DNA from: DASQQQ01 sp036390995
Lineage (GTDB): Bacteria; Actinomycetota; UBA4738; HRBIN12
Direction of reading: 5' to 3'
NCBI GenBank assembly: GCA_036390995.1
Contig: DASWAT010000184.1
Span: 1-24,661 of the forward strand
DNA: 24,661 nt
Every line of letters begins with the position of its first letter. The first letter of the stretch is position 1. Shown here one piece after another: positions 14,328 to 21,861 of the stretch. The position numbers were made by a program, and so were the translations under genes. The notes beneath the pieces are model-generated. The model saw only the letters and a list, made by a program, of their open reading frames with translations, did not search any database and was not told the DNA's origin.

Positions 14328-15023
14328 TCAGCCGACGAACTTGTAGCCGAGGCCTCGGACCGTGACCAGGTGGACCGGGTGGTGCGGGTCCTCCTCGATC
14401 TTGCGGCGCAGGCGCTTCACGTGGACGTCGAGCGTCTTCGTATCGCCGAAGTACCCCGGGCCCCAGATCTCCTCGATGAGGAAGTCCCGCGTGAGCAGGC
14501 GTCCCGTGCGGCGAAGGAACGTCTCCAGCAGCTCGAACTCCTTCGGGGGGAACGTGACCTTCTCGCCGCGGACGGCGACCTCGTGGCTGGCGAGATCCAT
14601 GAGGACCGGACCGCCCTCGAGGGTCTCCTCGGCGTCGAGCAGGATCGCCGGGCGGGCCCGGCGCAGGTTCGCCCGGACGCGGGACACGAGCTCGCGCACG
14701 GAGAACGGTTTCGTGACGTAGTCGTCGGCTCCGAGCTCCAGCCCGGTCACCTTGTCCGCCTCGGAGTCCTTGGCGGTGACCATGATGATGGGCACGTCGG
14801 ACTCGGCCCGGATCGTCCGGCAGACGTCCAGTCCCGAGATCTCGGGGAGCATCAGATCGAGGATGACGAGGCTCGGTGACTCCGCCTTGAACCTCTCGAG
14901 GGCATCGCGCCCGTCGCCGGCCACGCTCACGGTGAAGCCCTCCCGCTCCAGGTTGTAGCGGATCGAGTCCGCCAGCGATCCCTCGTCCTCGACGACCAGG
15001 ATCCTGGCGCCGTCAGCCGGCAT
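14328..15023 (-). CDS. phoB: PhoB/PhoP-type OmpR-family response regulator
   Basis: A 231-residue two-domain regulator. The receiver (about 7-120) has ILVVEDEGSL, phospho-acceptor Asp56 in LVILDLMLP, switch Thr83 (MVTAKD) and Lys105 (DYVTKPF). The winged-helix output domain (about 140-230) has TFPPKEFELLETFLRR, GPGYFGDTKTLDVHVKRLRRKIE and a C-terminal TVRGLGYKFVG. Start MPADGARILVV at 15023 overlaps phoU's stop by 11 nt. Its place in the pst operon, with phoR divergent from pstS, identifies it as the phosphate-starvation regulator; actinobacteria usually call it PhoP or, in mycobacteria, RegX3. It probably binds the GTTCACC repeats at 19848-19884. Confidence 0.9.
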   Translation of the reverse strand: MPADGARILVVEDEGSLADSIRYNLEREGFTVSVAGDGRDALERFKAESPSLVILDLMLPEISGLDVCRTIRAESDVPIIMVTAKDSEADKVTGLELGADDYVTKPFSVRELVSRVRANLRRARPAILLDAEETLEGGPVLMDLASHEVAVRGEKVTFPPKEFELLETFLRRTGRLLTRDFLIEEIWGPGYFGDTKTLDVHVKRLRRKIEEDPHHPVHLVTVRGLGYKFVG

Positions 15024-15711
15024 CGGGGGTGAGGTGGACGGGATGGGAGGCATCTGTGAACTCCCGGAACTCGCCGGTGAGCAGGAACCCGACCTGCTCG
15101 CCGATGTCGACGGCATGGTCGCCGACCCGCTCGAGCTGGCGTGCGATCAGGATCATCCGAAGGCCCCAGTTCAGCAGCTGCTCGTCGGATGCGAGCGCGG
15201 CGACCTCCTTGTACATCCCGAGGTTCAGGCGGTCGACGGGGTCGTCCATCTCGGGCAGGCGCAGGCACAGGTCGAGGTCGCGCCGGCTGAAGGCCTCCAT
15301 GGCCGTTCGGATCATGGGTCGGACCACGTCGCCCATCTCCCGGATATGGCTGAGGATGATGGGGCTGCCGGGCAGGTTCTCCACCGACCGGTACGTCTTG
15401 GCGATGTTCACCGCCATGTCGCCGATGCGCTCCAGATGGAGGTTGATGTGGAGCATGGATGTGATCAGGCGTAGGTCCGAGGCGACCGGCGTCTGCAGCG
15501 CGAGCAGCTCCAAGATCCCCTGCTCGATCCGGATGTACTTCTCGTCCACCTCGTCGTCGTCGTTGATGACGGCCGCGGCGATGGCATCGTCGCTCTTCAC
15601 CAACCCCTCGAGGACCCTCGCCACAGCTCGCTCGGCCAGCTCACCCATCGCGAGGATCTCCGCCTCCAGCGCGTCCAGCTCCTCGTGGAACCTGCGCCGC
15701 GTGCCCCTCAT
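15013..15711 (-). CDS. phoU: Phosphate signalling protein PhoU
   Basis: A 232-residue protein of two PhoU three-helix repeats with the metal-binding signatures LERIGDMAVNIAKTYR (repeat 1) and LERVGDHAVDIGEQVG (repeat 2). The N-terminus (RRRFHEELDALEAEILAMGE) is typical. PhoU links the Pst transporter to the PhoR sensor, keeping PhoR off when phosphate is plentiful, and also regulates uptake. The ATG overlaps the pstB stop as ATGA, so the pair is translationally coupled. About 16 residues follow the last helix (ASHPVHLTPDAG) and overlap the start of phoB. Confidence 0.95.
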   Translation of the reverse strand: MRGTRRRFHEELDALEAEILAMGELAERAVARVLEGLVKSDDAIAAAVINDDDEVDEKYIRIEQGILELLALQTPVASDLRLITSMLHINLHLERIGDMAVNIAKTYRSVENLPGSPIILSHIREMGDVVRPMIRTAMEAFSRRDLDLCLRLPEMDDPVDRLNLGMYKEVAALASDEQLLNWGLRMILIARQLERVGDHAVDIGEQVGFLLTGEFREFTDASHPVHLTPDAG

Positions 15712-16595
15712 CCGAACCGCCCGGTCACGTAGTCCTCCGTCCGCTTGTCGTCGGGCCTCGTGAAGATCTTCGAGGTCGGTGCGAATTCCACCGCCTCCCC
15801 CAGCAGCATGAACAGCGTCCAATCGGACACGCGGGCGGCCTGCTGCATGTTGTGGGTCACGATGATGACCGTGTAGTCGTTCTTCAACTCCTGGATCAGC
15901 TCCTCGATCCGGAGCGTGGAGGCCGGATCCAACGCCGAGGCCGGCTCGTCCATGAGGAGCACCTCGGGCTTGACGGCCAGCGCGCGAGCGATGCACAGCC
16001 GCTGCTGCTGGCCTCCCGACAGACGTCCGCCCGGCTGGTCCAGCCGGTCCTTGACTTCGTCCCACAGCCCGGCGGCCCGAAGGGCCCACTCACCCCGTTC
16101 GCGAAGCTGGGACCTGGTGAGCGCGCCGGCGAGCTTCAGCCCGGCGACGGCGTTGTCCAGGACGCTCAGGGTGGGAAACGGATTCGGCCGCTGGAAGACC
16201 ATGCCGATCCGCCGCCGGATGTCGACCGCATCCGCCTCGAGCGCGTAGATGTCCTGGCCGTTGAAGAGGACCTTCCCGCTGGTCCTTGCTCCCCGCACCT
16301 CCTCGTGCATCCGGTTCAGGCATCGGACGAGCGTGGACTTCCCGCATCCGGAGGGGCCGATGATCGCCGTCACCGACCGCCCCTCCACCGAGACGTTCAC
16401 GTCCTTCAGCGCTCTGAGGGCGCCGAACCACGCGTTCAGATCGACGACCTCCATCCCGCCCGCGGATGGGCCCGCTTCGCGGCTGGCGGCAACCTCGACG
16501 GATCCGCCGCTCGACGAGCCCCACCGGTGGCCGTCCTGCGGGGGAACGATCCGTGACTCCCGGTCCGTCATGGGGACCATCGTAACGTCCGACAT
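15708..16595 (-). CDS. pstB: Phosphate ABC transporter ATP-binding protein PstB
   Basis: The ATPase of the PstSCAB high-affinity phosphate importer. Walker A is GPSGCGKST (about residues 80-88), the Q-loop is MVFQRPNPFP (the phosphate-specific motif), the signature is LSGGQQQRL, Walker B is VLLMDEPASALDP and the H-loop is IIVTHNMQQAARV. It ends EDYVTGRFG as PstB proteins do. At 295 aa it is longer than the usual ~250-260 because of a 45-residue low-complexity N-terminus before MEVVDLNAWFG. The start at 16595 is preferred because GGAGG lies 8 nt upstream; ATG 16613, overlapping the pstA stop, is an alternative. The extension contains acidic, Ser/Gly-rich sequence of unknown role; an internal start at Met48 would give the standard length. 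Confidence 0.94.
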   Translation of the reverse strand: MSDVTMVPMTDRESRIVPPQDGHRWGSSSGGSVEVAASREAGPSAGGMEVVDLNAWFGALRALKDVNVSVEGRSVTAIIGPSGCGKSTLVRCLNRMHEEVRGARTSGKVLFNGQDIYALEADAVDIRRRIGMVFQRPNPFPTLSVLDNAVAGLKLAGALTRSQLRERGEWALRAAGLWDEVKDRLDQPGGRLSGGQQQRLCIARALAVKPEVLLMDEPASALDPASTLRIEELIQELKNDYTVIIVTHNMQQAARVSDWTLFMLLGEAVEFAPTSKIFTRPDDKRTEDYVTGRFG

Positions 16596-16609
16596 CGGGC
16601 CATCCTCCA

Positions 16610-17488
16610 TCATCGGGTCCGCTTCACTTGCCGGTGGGACAGGATCCTGGCCGTGATCGAGAGCGCGAGCACGGCCGCAAGCAGGGTGATGGCTGCGCCC
16701 CACGCGATCGCGTGGAACTGCACCACCGGTGAGCCCGCGTAGAAGTAGATCCGGAGCGGGACGGCGTCCATCGGGGTCATGGGGTTCGTGTTGATGAACT
16801 CGTTCCCAAGCGCCGTGAGGAGGATGGGAGCGGTCTCGCCGAGACCCCGGGCAACCGCCAGCATGATGGCGGTGAAGATCCCGGCGCCGGCCGTGGGGAT
16901 GACCACGCGCAGGATGACCCGCCAACGGGGAAGGCCCAGAGCCAATCCCGCCTCGCGGAGGTCGTCGGGCACGAGTTTCAAGATCTCCTCGGTGGCCCGC
17001 GTCAGGATCGGCCACATGAGGACGGTCAGGGCGAGCGCAGCGGCGAACCCCGAGAAGGTCCCCATGGCCACCACCACGACGGCCCAGATGAACGCCCCCG
17101 CGACGATCGAAGGGGTCGAAAGCAGGATCTCTGCAACGAAGCGGACGAGTCCAGCGAAGCGGCCTCGACCGTACTCCGACAGGTACACACCGGTGAGAAG
17201 CCCCAAGGGGACCGAGAACAGCACGGCCATCCCGACGATGATCCCCGTCCCGATGAACGACTGGACGATCCCACCGCCCGGCAGTCCCGGCGGATTGGGC
17301 TCCCTCGTGAACAGGTCCAGGTTCAGCGCCGTCCCGCCCTTCACGATCACGTAGGAGGTGATCAACACCAACGGGACCAGCGCGATGAGCCCGCAGGTCC
17401 ACACGGCCACGGTGAACGCTCGATCCTTGATCCTTCGAGACGGACTCAGCGCGTGGGAGACGACCGAACCGTGTTCCGCCGCGATCAT
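16610..17488 (-). CDS. pstA: Phosphate ABC transporter permease PstA
   Basis: A 292-residue inner-membrane permease with six TM helices. A binding-protein-dependent transport (EAA) loop DDLREAGLALGLPRWRVILRVVIP contacts PstB; in short pieces this reads DDLREAGLALG and WRVILRVVIP. The first helix is followed by the large loop LDLFTREPNPPGLPGGGI, typical of PstA. Motif ARGLGETAPILLTALG near the C-terminal side is a PstA hallmark. The ATG overlaps the pstC stop as ATGA. It pairs with PstC to form the channel. Confidence 0.95.
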   Translation of the reverse strand: MIAAEHGSVVSHALSPSRRIKDRAFTVAVWTCGLIALVPLVLITSYVIVKGGTALNLDLFTREPNPPGLPGGGIVQSFIGTGIIVGMAVLFSVPLGLLTGVYLSEYGRGRFAGLVRFVAEILLSTPSIVAGAFIWAVVVVAMGTFSGFAAALALTVLMWPILTRATEEILKLVPDDLREAGLALGLPRWRVILRVVIPTAGAGIFTAIMLAVARGLGETAPILLTALGNEFINTNPMTPMDAVPLRIYFYAGSPVVQFHAIAWGAAITLLAAVLALSITARILSHRQVKRTR

Positions 17489-18549
17489 GGGAGCCCTCCC
17501 TCGCCGCCGCGGAACGCGATCGTCTCGAGCGCTTCGGGCGCCGGCTCCGCCGACACCAGGGCGGCACTCCTGCGGATCAGCAAGCGAGAGAGCGCCGCGA
17601 AGATCAGAGCGATCACGATCAGGACGAGCGCGAGCGCGAGCAGGGAAGCCTTGTGCAGGCCGGCGCTGCTGGCCTCACGGAACTCATTCGCGATCACCGA
17701 GGGGATCGTCGAACCCGAGTTGAACAGCGAGACGTGGATCCCGAGCCCGTTGCCGACGACCATGGCGACGGCGATGGTCTCGCCGAGCGCCCGTCCGAGG
17801 CCCAGCATCGACGCCCCCACGATCCCACTCCGAGAGTACGGCAGTACGGCCATCCGGATCATCTCGTAGCGCGTGGATCCGAGGGCCAGCGCCGCCTCTC
17901 GCAGATCCCGGGGAACCGTCATCACGACCTCGCGAGCGACCGCGGTGACGATGGGCAGGATCATGATCCCGAGGATCACGCCCGCCGTGAACAGATCGCC
18001 CCCCTGCGTTCCGCCACTCACGTTCGGCGCGAACAGCGCTCCCAACACCGGCACCTTGCCGAGGGTAGCCGCGAGGAACGGCTCGATCGTTCGATCCATG
18101 ACGGGCTGAAGGACGAACACGCCCCAGAGCCCGTAGACCACGCTCGGGATCGCCGCGAGCAGGTCGACGAGGACCGCCAGCACGTTGGAGAACCACCCCC
18201 GGGCAACCTCGTTCAGGAGCAGCGCCAGGCCGACCGACACCGGGATCGCCAGAGCGATCCCGATGGCCGACGTGACGACGGTGCCGTAGATGAACGGCAA
18301 GGCACCGAAGCTCTCCCGGCCTCGGACGGGGTTCCAGTTCCGACCGGTGAGGAAGTGGAGGCCGTACTGCTGGAACGGCCGGAAGCCGTCGACCGCGAGG
18401 ACCGCGACCAAGAGGACGAGGAGGACGATCAGCCCGGACGCGATCAGCCTGGTGCCGCCACGGAACAGCGTGTCGCCGAGGCGGAGGTTCCGGCGCGTTC
18501 CGGCCGGCACCTCCGCACGTTCGTCTCTGCGCTGATCGATCGAGGTCAC
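17485..18549 (-). CDS. pstC: Phosphate ABC transporter permease PstC
   Basis: A 354-residue permease with six predicted TM helices after a polar 30-residue N-terminus. Motifs are FLTGRNWNPVRGRESFGALP, IPSVVYGLWGVFVLQP, the EAA loop PRDLREAALALGSTRYEMI and GRALGETIAVAMVVGNG, all characteristic of PstC. A polar C-terminal tail of about 30 residues follows the last TM. The start is GTG 18549, 31 nt after the pstS stop, with a short inverted repeat between. Overlap with pstA by 4 nt implies coupled translation. Confidence 0.95.
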   Translation of the reverse strand: MTSIDQRRDERAEVPAGTRRNLRLGDTLFRGGTRLIASGLIVLLVLLVAVLAVDGFRPFQQYGLHFLTGRNWNPVRGRESFGALPFIYGTVVTSAIGIALAIPVSVGLALLLNEVARGWFSNVLAVLVDLLAAIPSVVYGLWGVFVLQPVMDRTIEPFLAATLGKVPVLGALFAPNVSGGTQGGDLFTAGVILGIMILPIVTAVAREVVMTVPRDLREAALALGSTRYEMIRMAVLPYSRSGIVGASMLGLGRALGETIAVAMVVGNGLGIHVSLFNSGSTIPSVIANEFREASSAGLHKASLLALALVLIVIALIFAALSRLLIRRSAALVSAEPAPEALETIAFRGGEGGLP

Positions 18550-18555
18550 CTAGAC

Positions 18556-18568
18556 GGAACCCCGTTCC
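18556..18568 (-). other. Short inverted repeat in the pstS-pstC gap
   Basis: GGAAC-CCC-GTTCC (plus-strand reading) is a perfect 5-bp stem with a 3-nt loop, located between the pstS stop and the pstC start. It may act as an attenuator or 3' mRNA stabiliser allowing more PstS than permease, as known for periplasmic binding protein operons. Short, so uncertain. Confidence 0.3.
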
Positions 18569-18580
18569 CCTCGCGGCCGT

Positions 18581-19699
18581 TCAAGCCTTCACCGCGGACG
18601 ACGGCGCCAGGGTCTGGCCGTTGTACTGGAGCTGGTCGAGCTGGGCCAGATCCGCCTGCGCGACCGAGTCCGGAAGGGGCGCATAGTTCAGACTCTGCAC
18701 CTGCGCCTGCCCCTGGGTGAGGGCCCAGTACAGGAAGTCGACGAGGGTCTGGGCCTTGTCCTTGCCCAGCGGGGTCAGATCCACCGGGATGAGCAGGTAG
18801 GTCGTGGAGCTGATGGGGTAGGCGCCGGAGGCGTCCGAGTTCAACACGTTCGTGGTGGGCTGGATGGGCAAGGACAGGTTCCCCGCTGCGGCGCTGATCG
18901 CCTCCACCGAGGGGGCGACGAAGTCCGAGCTGTTCTTGCCCTTGAGCTCGGCGACGCCCAGGTTCGTGGTGACGGCGTACTGGTACTCGACGTAGCCGAC
19001 CGCGCCGTCGGCCTGCGTGGTGCAGGCCGCGACCCCGTCGTTGCCGCTCCCGCCGTTGCCGACCGGCCACTGCACGGCCTTGTCCGCGCCGACCTGCGAC
19101 TCCCACTGGGCACTCTCCTGCGCGAGCCAGTTCGTGAACACGAACGTCGTTCCCGATTCGTCCGCACGGTGGCACACCTGGATCGGCAGGTCCGGCAGGT
19201 TCACCCCTGGGTTCAGCTTCGCGATCGCGGCGTCGTTCCAGTTCGTGACCTTCCCGAGGAACATATCTGCCACAGTCGGTCCATCGAGCTTCAGCGGGTC
19301 GCTGATCTCCTTCACGTTGTAGGCCACCGCGACACCACCGAGGACCGTGGGGAACTCGAGGATCTTGCGGTTCTGATCCGTGAAGGCCTTGATCTCGTCG
19401 TCCTGGAGCGGGGCGTCGGACGCGCCGAAGTCCACCGTGTTCTCCTGCAGCTGCTCGATCCCGCCGCCCGAGCCGATCGCCTGGTAGTTGATCTTGGCGT
19501 CCGGTTCGACCGAGGGGAAGCCCCTGAACCAAAGCTCGTAGACGGGGTCCGGGAAGGTGGCCCCGGCCGCGGTCATTGGGACGCCGCTGAACGAGCCCCC
19601 GCCCGGGGAGCCCCCGCCGCCGTTGCCGCTCGAACAGGCGGCGCCGAGGACGGTGAACGCGGCGAACGCGGCCACGGCCGCGAGCTTCCAGCTACGCAT
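18581..19699 (-). CDS. pstS: Phosphate-binding lipoprotein PstS
   Basis: A 372-residue extracellular phosphate receptor. The N-terminal signal MRSWKLAAVAAFAAFTVLG ends in the lipobox LGAAC with lipidated Cys22, followed by a Gly/Ser-rich linker. Phosphate-pocket motifs are TAAGATFPDPVYELWF, YQAIGSGGGIEQL and VDFGASDAPL, and later RADESGTTFVFTNWL and DGAVGYVEYQYA. ATG 19699 has a strong Shine-Dalgarno (AAGGAGG). It heads the pst-phoU-phoB operon behind a PHO box and a TAGCCT -10. Confidence 0.96.
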   Translation of the reverse strand: MRSWKLAAVAAFAAFTVLGAACSSGNGGGGSPGGGSFSGVPMTAAGATFPDPVYELWFRGFPSVEPDAKINYQAIGSGGGIEQLQENTVDFGASDAPLQDDEIKAFTDQNRKILEFPTVLGGVAVAYNVKEISDPLKLDGPTVADMFLGKVTNWNDAAIAKLNPGVNLPDLPIQVCHRADESGTTFVFTNWLAQESAQWESQVGADKAVQWPVGNGGSGNDGVAACTTQADGAVGYVEYQYAVTTNLGVAELKGKNSSDFVAPSVEAISAAAGNLSLPIQPTTNVLNSDASGAYPISSTTYLLIPVDLTPLGKDKAQTLVDFLYWALTQGQAQVQSLNYAPLPDSVAQADLAQLDQLQYNGQTLAPSSAVKA

Positions 19700-19810
19700 G
19701 CTTCCTCCTTGCTCGGGAGCCGGAGCGGGCGGCGGGGTGGCGATGTGGAGACGGGTGCCGCGCCGCTCCCCCGGGCCACAGGTCGTGGCGGTTGCCCTCC
19801 ATCGGATGCG

Positions 19811-19816
19811 AGGCTA
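19811..19816 (-). promoter_or_regulatory. Candidate -10 element (TAGCCT) of the pst operon
   Basis: Minus-strand TAGCCT lies 32 bp downstream of the nearest GTTCAC repeat and would give a leader of about 105 nt before pstS. The hexamer equals the one in front of the 4675 gene. Confidence 0.4.
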
Positions 19817-19847
19817 GGGAGCCGCGGTGTCGGGCTCCTGGCGTCCA

Positions 19848-19884
19848 CGTGAACGGAAGGTGAACGCGCCCGGAAAGGTGAACG
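19848..19884 (-). promoter_or_regulatory. PHO box: three GTTCAC(C) direct repeats
   Basis: On the minus strand GTTCACC occurs at 19883-19877 and 19865-19859, and GTTCACG at 19854-19848. Hexamer starts are 18 and 11 bp apart; the 11-bp pair matches the direct-repeat unit of Streptomyces PhoP boxes (GTTCACC core). It sits between pstS and phoR, upstream of the pst -10, exactly where PhoB/PhoP would activate. It may serve phoR as well. Confidence 0.75.
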
Positions 19885-19923
19885 GCCGTGGCGGCCGCCG
19901 AGAGCACCGGCGACCTGCGCCTC

Positions 19924-19929
19924 TACACT
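19924..19929 (+). promoter_or_regulatory. Candidate -10 element (TACACT) of phoR
   Basis: TACACT ends 7 nt before the phoR ATG at 19937, predicting a leaderless mRNA. The PHO box ends about 40 bp upstream. No clear -35 is visible. Confidence 0.4.
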
Positions 19930-19936
19930 GGCCACG

Positions 19937-21088
19937 ATGGAGGGCGGGCTGGTGCTACTGGCCGTCGTCGCGGTCGCCGCGGTGGTCTTGGCCATCCGCA
20001 CGCACCGGGCCGGAGATCACGCGCGGCGGACGGCAGAGTCCCTGGGTCGCACCGTGAGCTCCCTCCAGCGCCGGATCGCAGAGCTCGACGACGACCGGCA
20101 CGCGATGGAGACCGTCCTGTCCTCGATGGAGGAGGGCGTCGTGCTCGTGGGCTCGGTCGGGGGGATCCGATTGATGAACGCGGCGGCCGAGCGACATCTC
20201 GGCGTGCACCCAGCGACCCTGGCGGGCCTGCTCCCGACGGCGCTGCAGGAGGCGGTCCGCAAGGCGGGTGCCCAGGGACATCTCCAGACCGTGGAGGTGG
20301 AGACGGGTGCCCCCAGCCGGTGGCTCCAGGCATCCGCGATCCCGGTCGGCGAGGGCTCCTCGGTCCTGCTGGTCGTCCGCGACGTCACCGAGGCCCGCCG
20401 GACGGAGGCCGTGCGTCGCGACTTCGTCGCCAATGCCTCGCACGAGCTGAAGACACCGGCAGCGTCCATCCAGGCGGCGGCCGAGACGATCCGCACCGCG
20501 GCGGGCGACGATCCCGGGGTGGTGCCGCGCTTCGCCGAGCAGTTGGAGCGCGAGGCCTTCCGGCTGTCCAGGATCGTCTCGGACCTCCTCGACCTGTCGC
20601 GGTTGGAGAGCGGTAGCCTGCTCGACGAGACTGTTGCCCTCGACGCCGTCCTGCGAGAGGAGGTCGAGCGGTTCGAGCGCCTGGCGAAGGGCGCCGGGAT
20701 CGAGGTCACGATCTCGGCCGCCTCGGTCCCTCTGGTCCGGGGCTCCGGCCGTGATCTATCGCTCCTGGTGCGGAACCTCGTGGACAACGCGATCAGGTAC
20801 ACGAAACCGGGCGGGAACGTCGATGTGTCCCTGCGGCACGAGAGTGGCTGCGTGGTCCTCGCGATCGCCGATACGGGCGTTGGGATCCCCAGCCGCGATC
20901 TCCCTCGCATCTTCGAGCGCTTCTACCGGGTGGACCGAGCGAGGTCACGGGAGACCGGGGGCACGGGTCTCGGGCTCTCCATCGTCAAGCACATCGTGGA
21001 GAACCACGGCGGCGCGATCGGCGTGGCCAGCGAGCTGGGCCGGGGGACCACGATCACGGTCACCCTTCCGGTGAGCCCGGCGGCGTGA
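19937..21088 (+). CDS. phoR: Phosphate-regulon sensor histidine kinase PhoR
   Basis: A 383-residue kinase with one N-terminal TM helix (LVLLAVVAVAAVVLAI), a coiled coil, and a PAS domain (about 58-150; VLSSMEEGVVLVGSVGGI). HisKA follows with His169 in NASHELKTPAAS. The HATPase domain has the N-box LVRNLVDNAIRYTKPGG, G1 DTGVGIPSRDL, the F-box IFERFYRVD and G2 GGTGLGLSIVKHIVENHGG. This short, single-TM, PAS-containing form is the PhoR/SenX3 type that senses phosphate through PhoU-Pst rather than directly. It is divergent from pstS; its cognate regulator is phoB in the opposite operon, five genes behind pstS. Such a split of kinase and regulator is less usual than adjacent phoR-phoP. Confidence 0.92.
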   Translation: MEGGLVLLAVVAVAAVVLAIRTHRAGDHARRTAESLGRTVSSLQRRIAELDDDRHAMETVLSSMEEGVVLVGSVGGIRLMNAAAERHLGVHPATLAGLLPTALQEAVRKAGAQGHLQTVEVETGAPSRWLQASAIPVGEGSSVLLVVRDVTEARRTEAVRRDFVANASHELKTPAASIQAAAETIRTAAGDDPGVVPRFAEQLEREAFRLSRIVSDLLDLSRLESGSLLDETVALDAVLREEVERFERLAKGAGIEVTISAASVPLVRGSGRDLSLLVRNLVDNAIRYTKPGGNVDVSLRHESGCVVLAIADTGVGIPSRDLPRIFERFYRVDRARSRETGGTGLGLSIVKHIVENHGGAIGVASELGRGTTITVTLPVSPAA

Positions 21089-21137
21089 ACGGTCGGGCCG
21101 GCGCCATCTTCGGGCACGGCGGTGGAAGAGGGGGCGT

Positions 21138-21143
21138 TATCCT
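21138..21143 (+). promoter_or_regulatory. Candidate -10 element (TATCCT) of the phosphatase operon
   Basis: TATCCT ends 6 nt before the ATG at 21150 and would make the transcript leaderless. No good -35 is found. Confidence 0.35.
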
Positions 21144-21149
21144 GCGGCG

Positions 21150-21857
21150 ATGACCGTCCTGCTACTGATCCGTCACGGCACCACCGCGGCCAGCGAGAAG
21201 GGCGTCCTGGCCGGCTGGACACCGGGCGTGCACCTCACCGAACGGGGCAGCCAGCAGGCCGAGCAGCTGGTCGATCGTCTGCGCGGCGTGCCGGTGGCCG
21301 CCATCTACTCGAGCCCCCTCGAACGCTGTCGTGAGTCGGCCGCGCCGCTCGCGTCCGACCGAGGCCTCGTGGTGCGGGTGCGACGCGACCTCGGAGAGGT
21401 CCGCTACGGCTCGTGGACGGGCCGCCGGATCCGTCAGGTGATGCGGACGAAGCTCTGGAAGGTGATACAGGGCGCGCCCTCGCGAGCGAGGTTCCCCGAG
21501 GGCGAGAGCCTGCTCGAGGTCCAGCACCGGGCGGTGGCCGAGCTCGAACGGATCGTCGCCGCGCACCGCGGGCCTGCGATCGCTGTCGTCTCCCACGCCG
21601 ACGTGATCCGGCTCGCCGTGTCTCATTTCTCGGGCATGCACACCGATCTGTTCCAGCGCCTGGTGATCGAGCCCGCCTCGATCTCGGTGGTGGCCCTCGG
21701 CGAGGGCCTCCCCCGGATCTTGAGGGTGAACGACACCGGGGACCTCTCGACGCTCCTTGCCCGGGCGGCGCCCCAACATGCTCGCCGTGGCTCCTCTCGC
21801 CGGAGCCGGCCGGGGGCCTCCGGGCGGAAGACGGCCGGGCCGAAGGTGGGAGGATAG
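21150..21857 (+). CDS. Histidine phosphatase family protein (MSMEG_4193/TIGR03848 type)
   Basis: A 235-residue phosphoglycerate-mutase-like phosphatase. The phospho-histidine His9 lies in LLIRHGTT, the partner arginine region is YSSPLERCRESAAPLA, and the second catalytic His is in VVSHADVIRLAVSHF. The GSWTGRRI and FPEGESLLEVQHRAV motifs fit the actinobacterial TIGR03848 group. The C-terminal ~30 residues are basic and low-complexity. In mycobacteria the equivalent gene (Rv2135c) stands before a DUF3090 gene and an SCO1664-like gene close to mshC; the same trio is seen here. The physiological substrate is not known. Confidence 0.88.
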   Translation: MTVLLLIRHGTTAASEKGVLAGWTPGVHLTERGSQQAEQLVDRLRGVPVAAIYSSPLERCRESAAPLASDRGLVVRVRRDLGEVRYGSWTGRRIRQVMRTKLWKVIQGAPSRARFPEGESLLEVQHRAVAELERIVAAHRGPAIAVVSHADVIRLAVSHFSGMHTDLFQRLVIEPASISVVALGEGLPRILRVNDTGDLSTLLARAAPQHARRGSSRRSRPGASGRKTAGPKVGG

Positions 21858-21861
21858 GACG

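Noticed and set aside
12730..14346. Long plus-strand open frame across pit and DUF47
   Set aside because: Antisense shadow; the product is Arg/His/Asp-rich with no motif, while the minus strand encodes recognised proteins.
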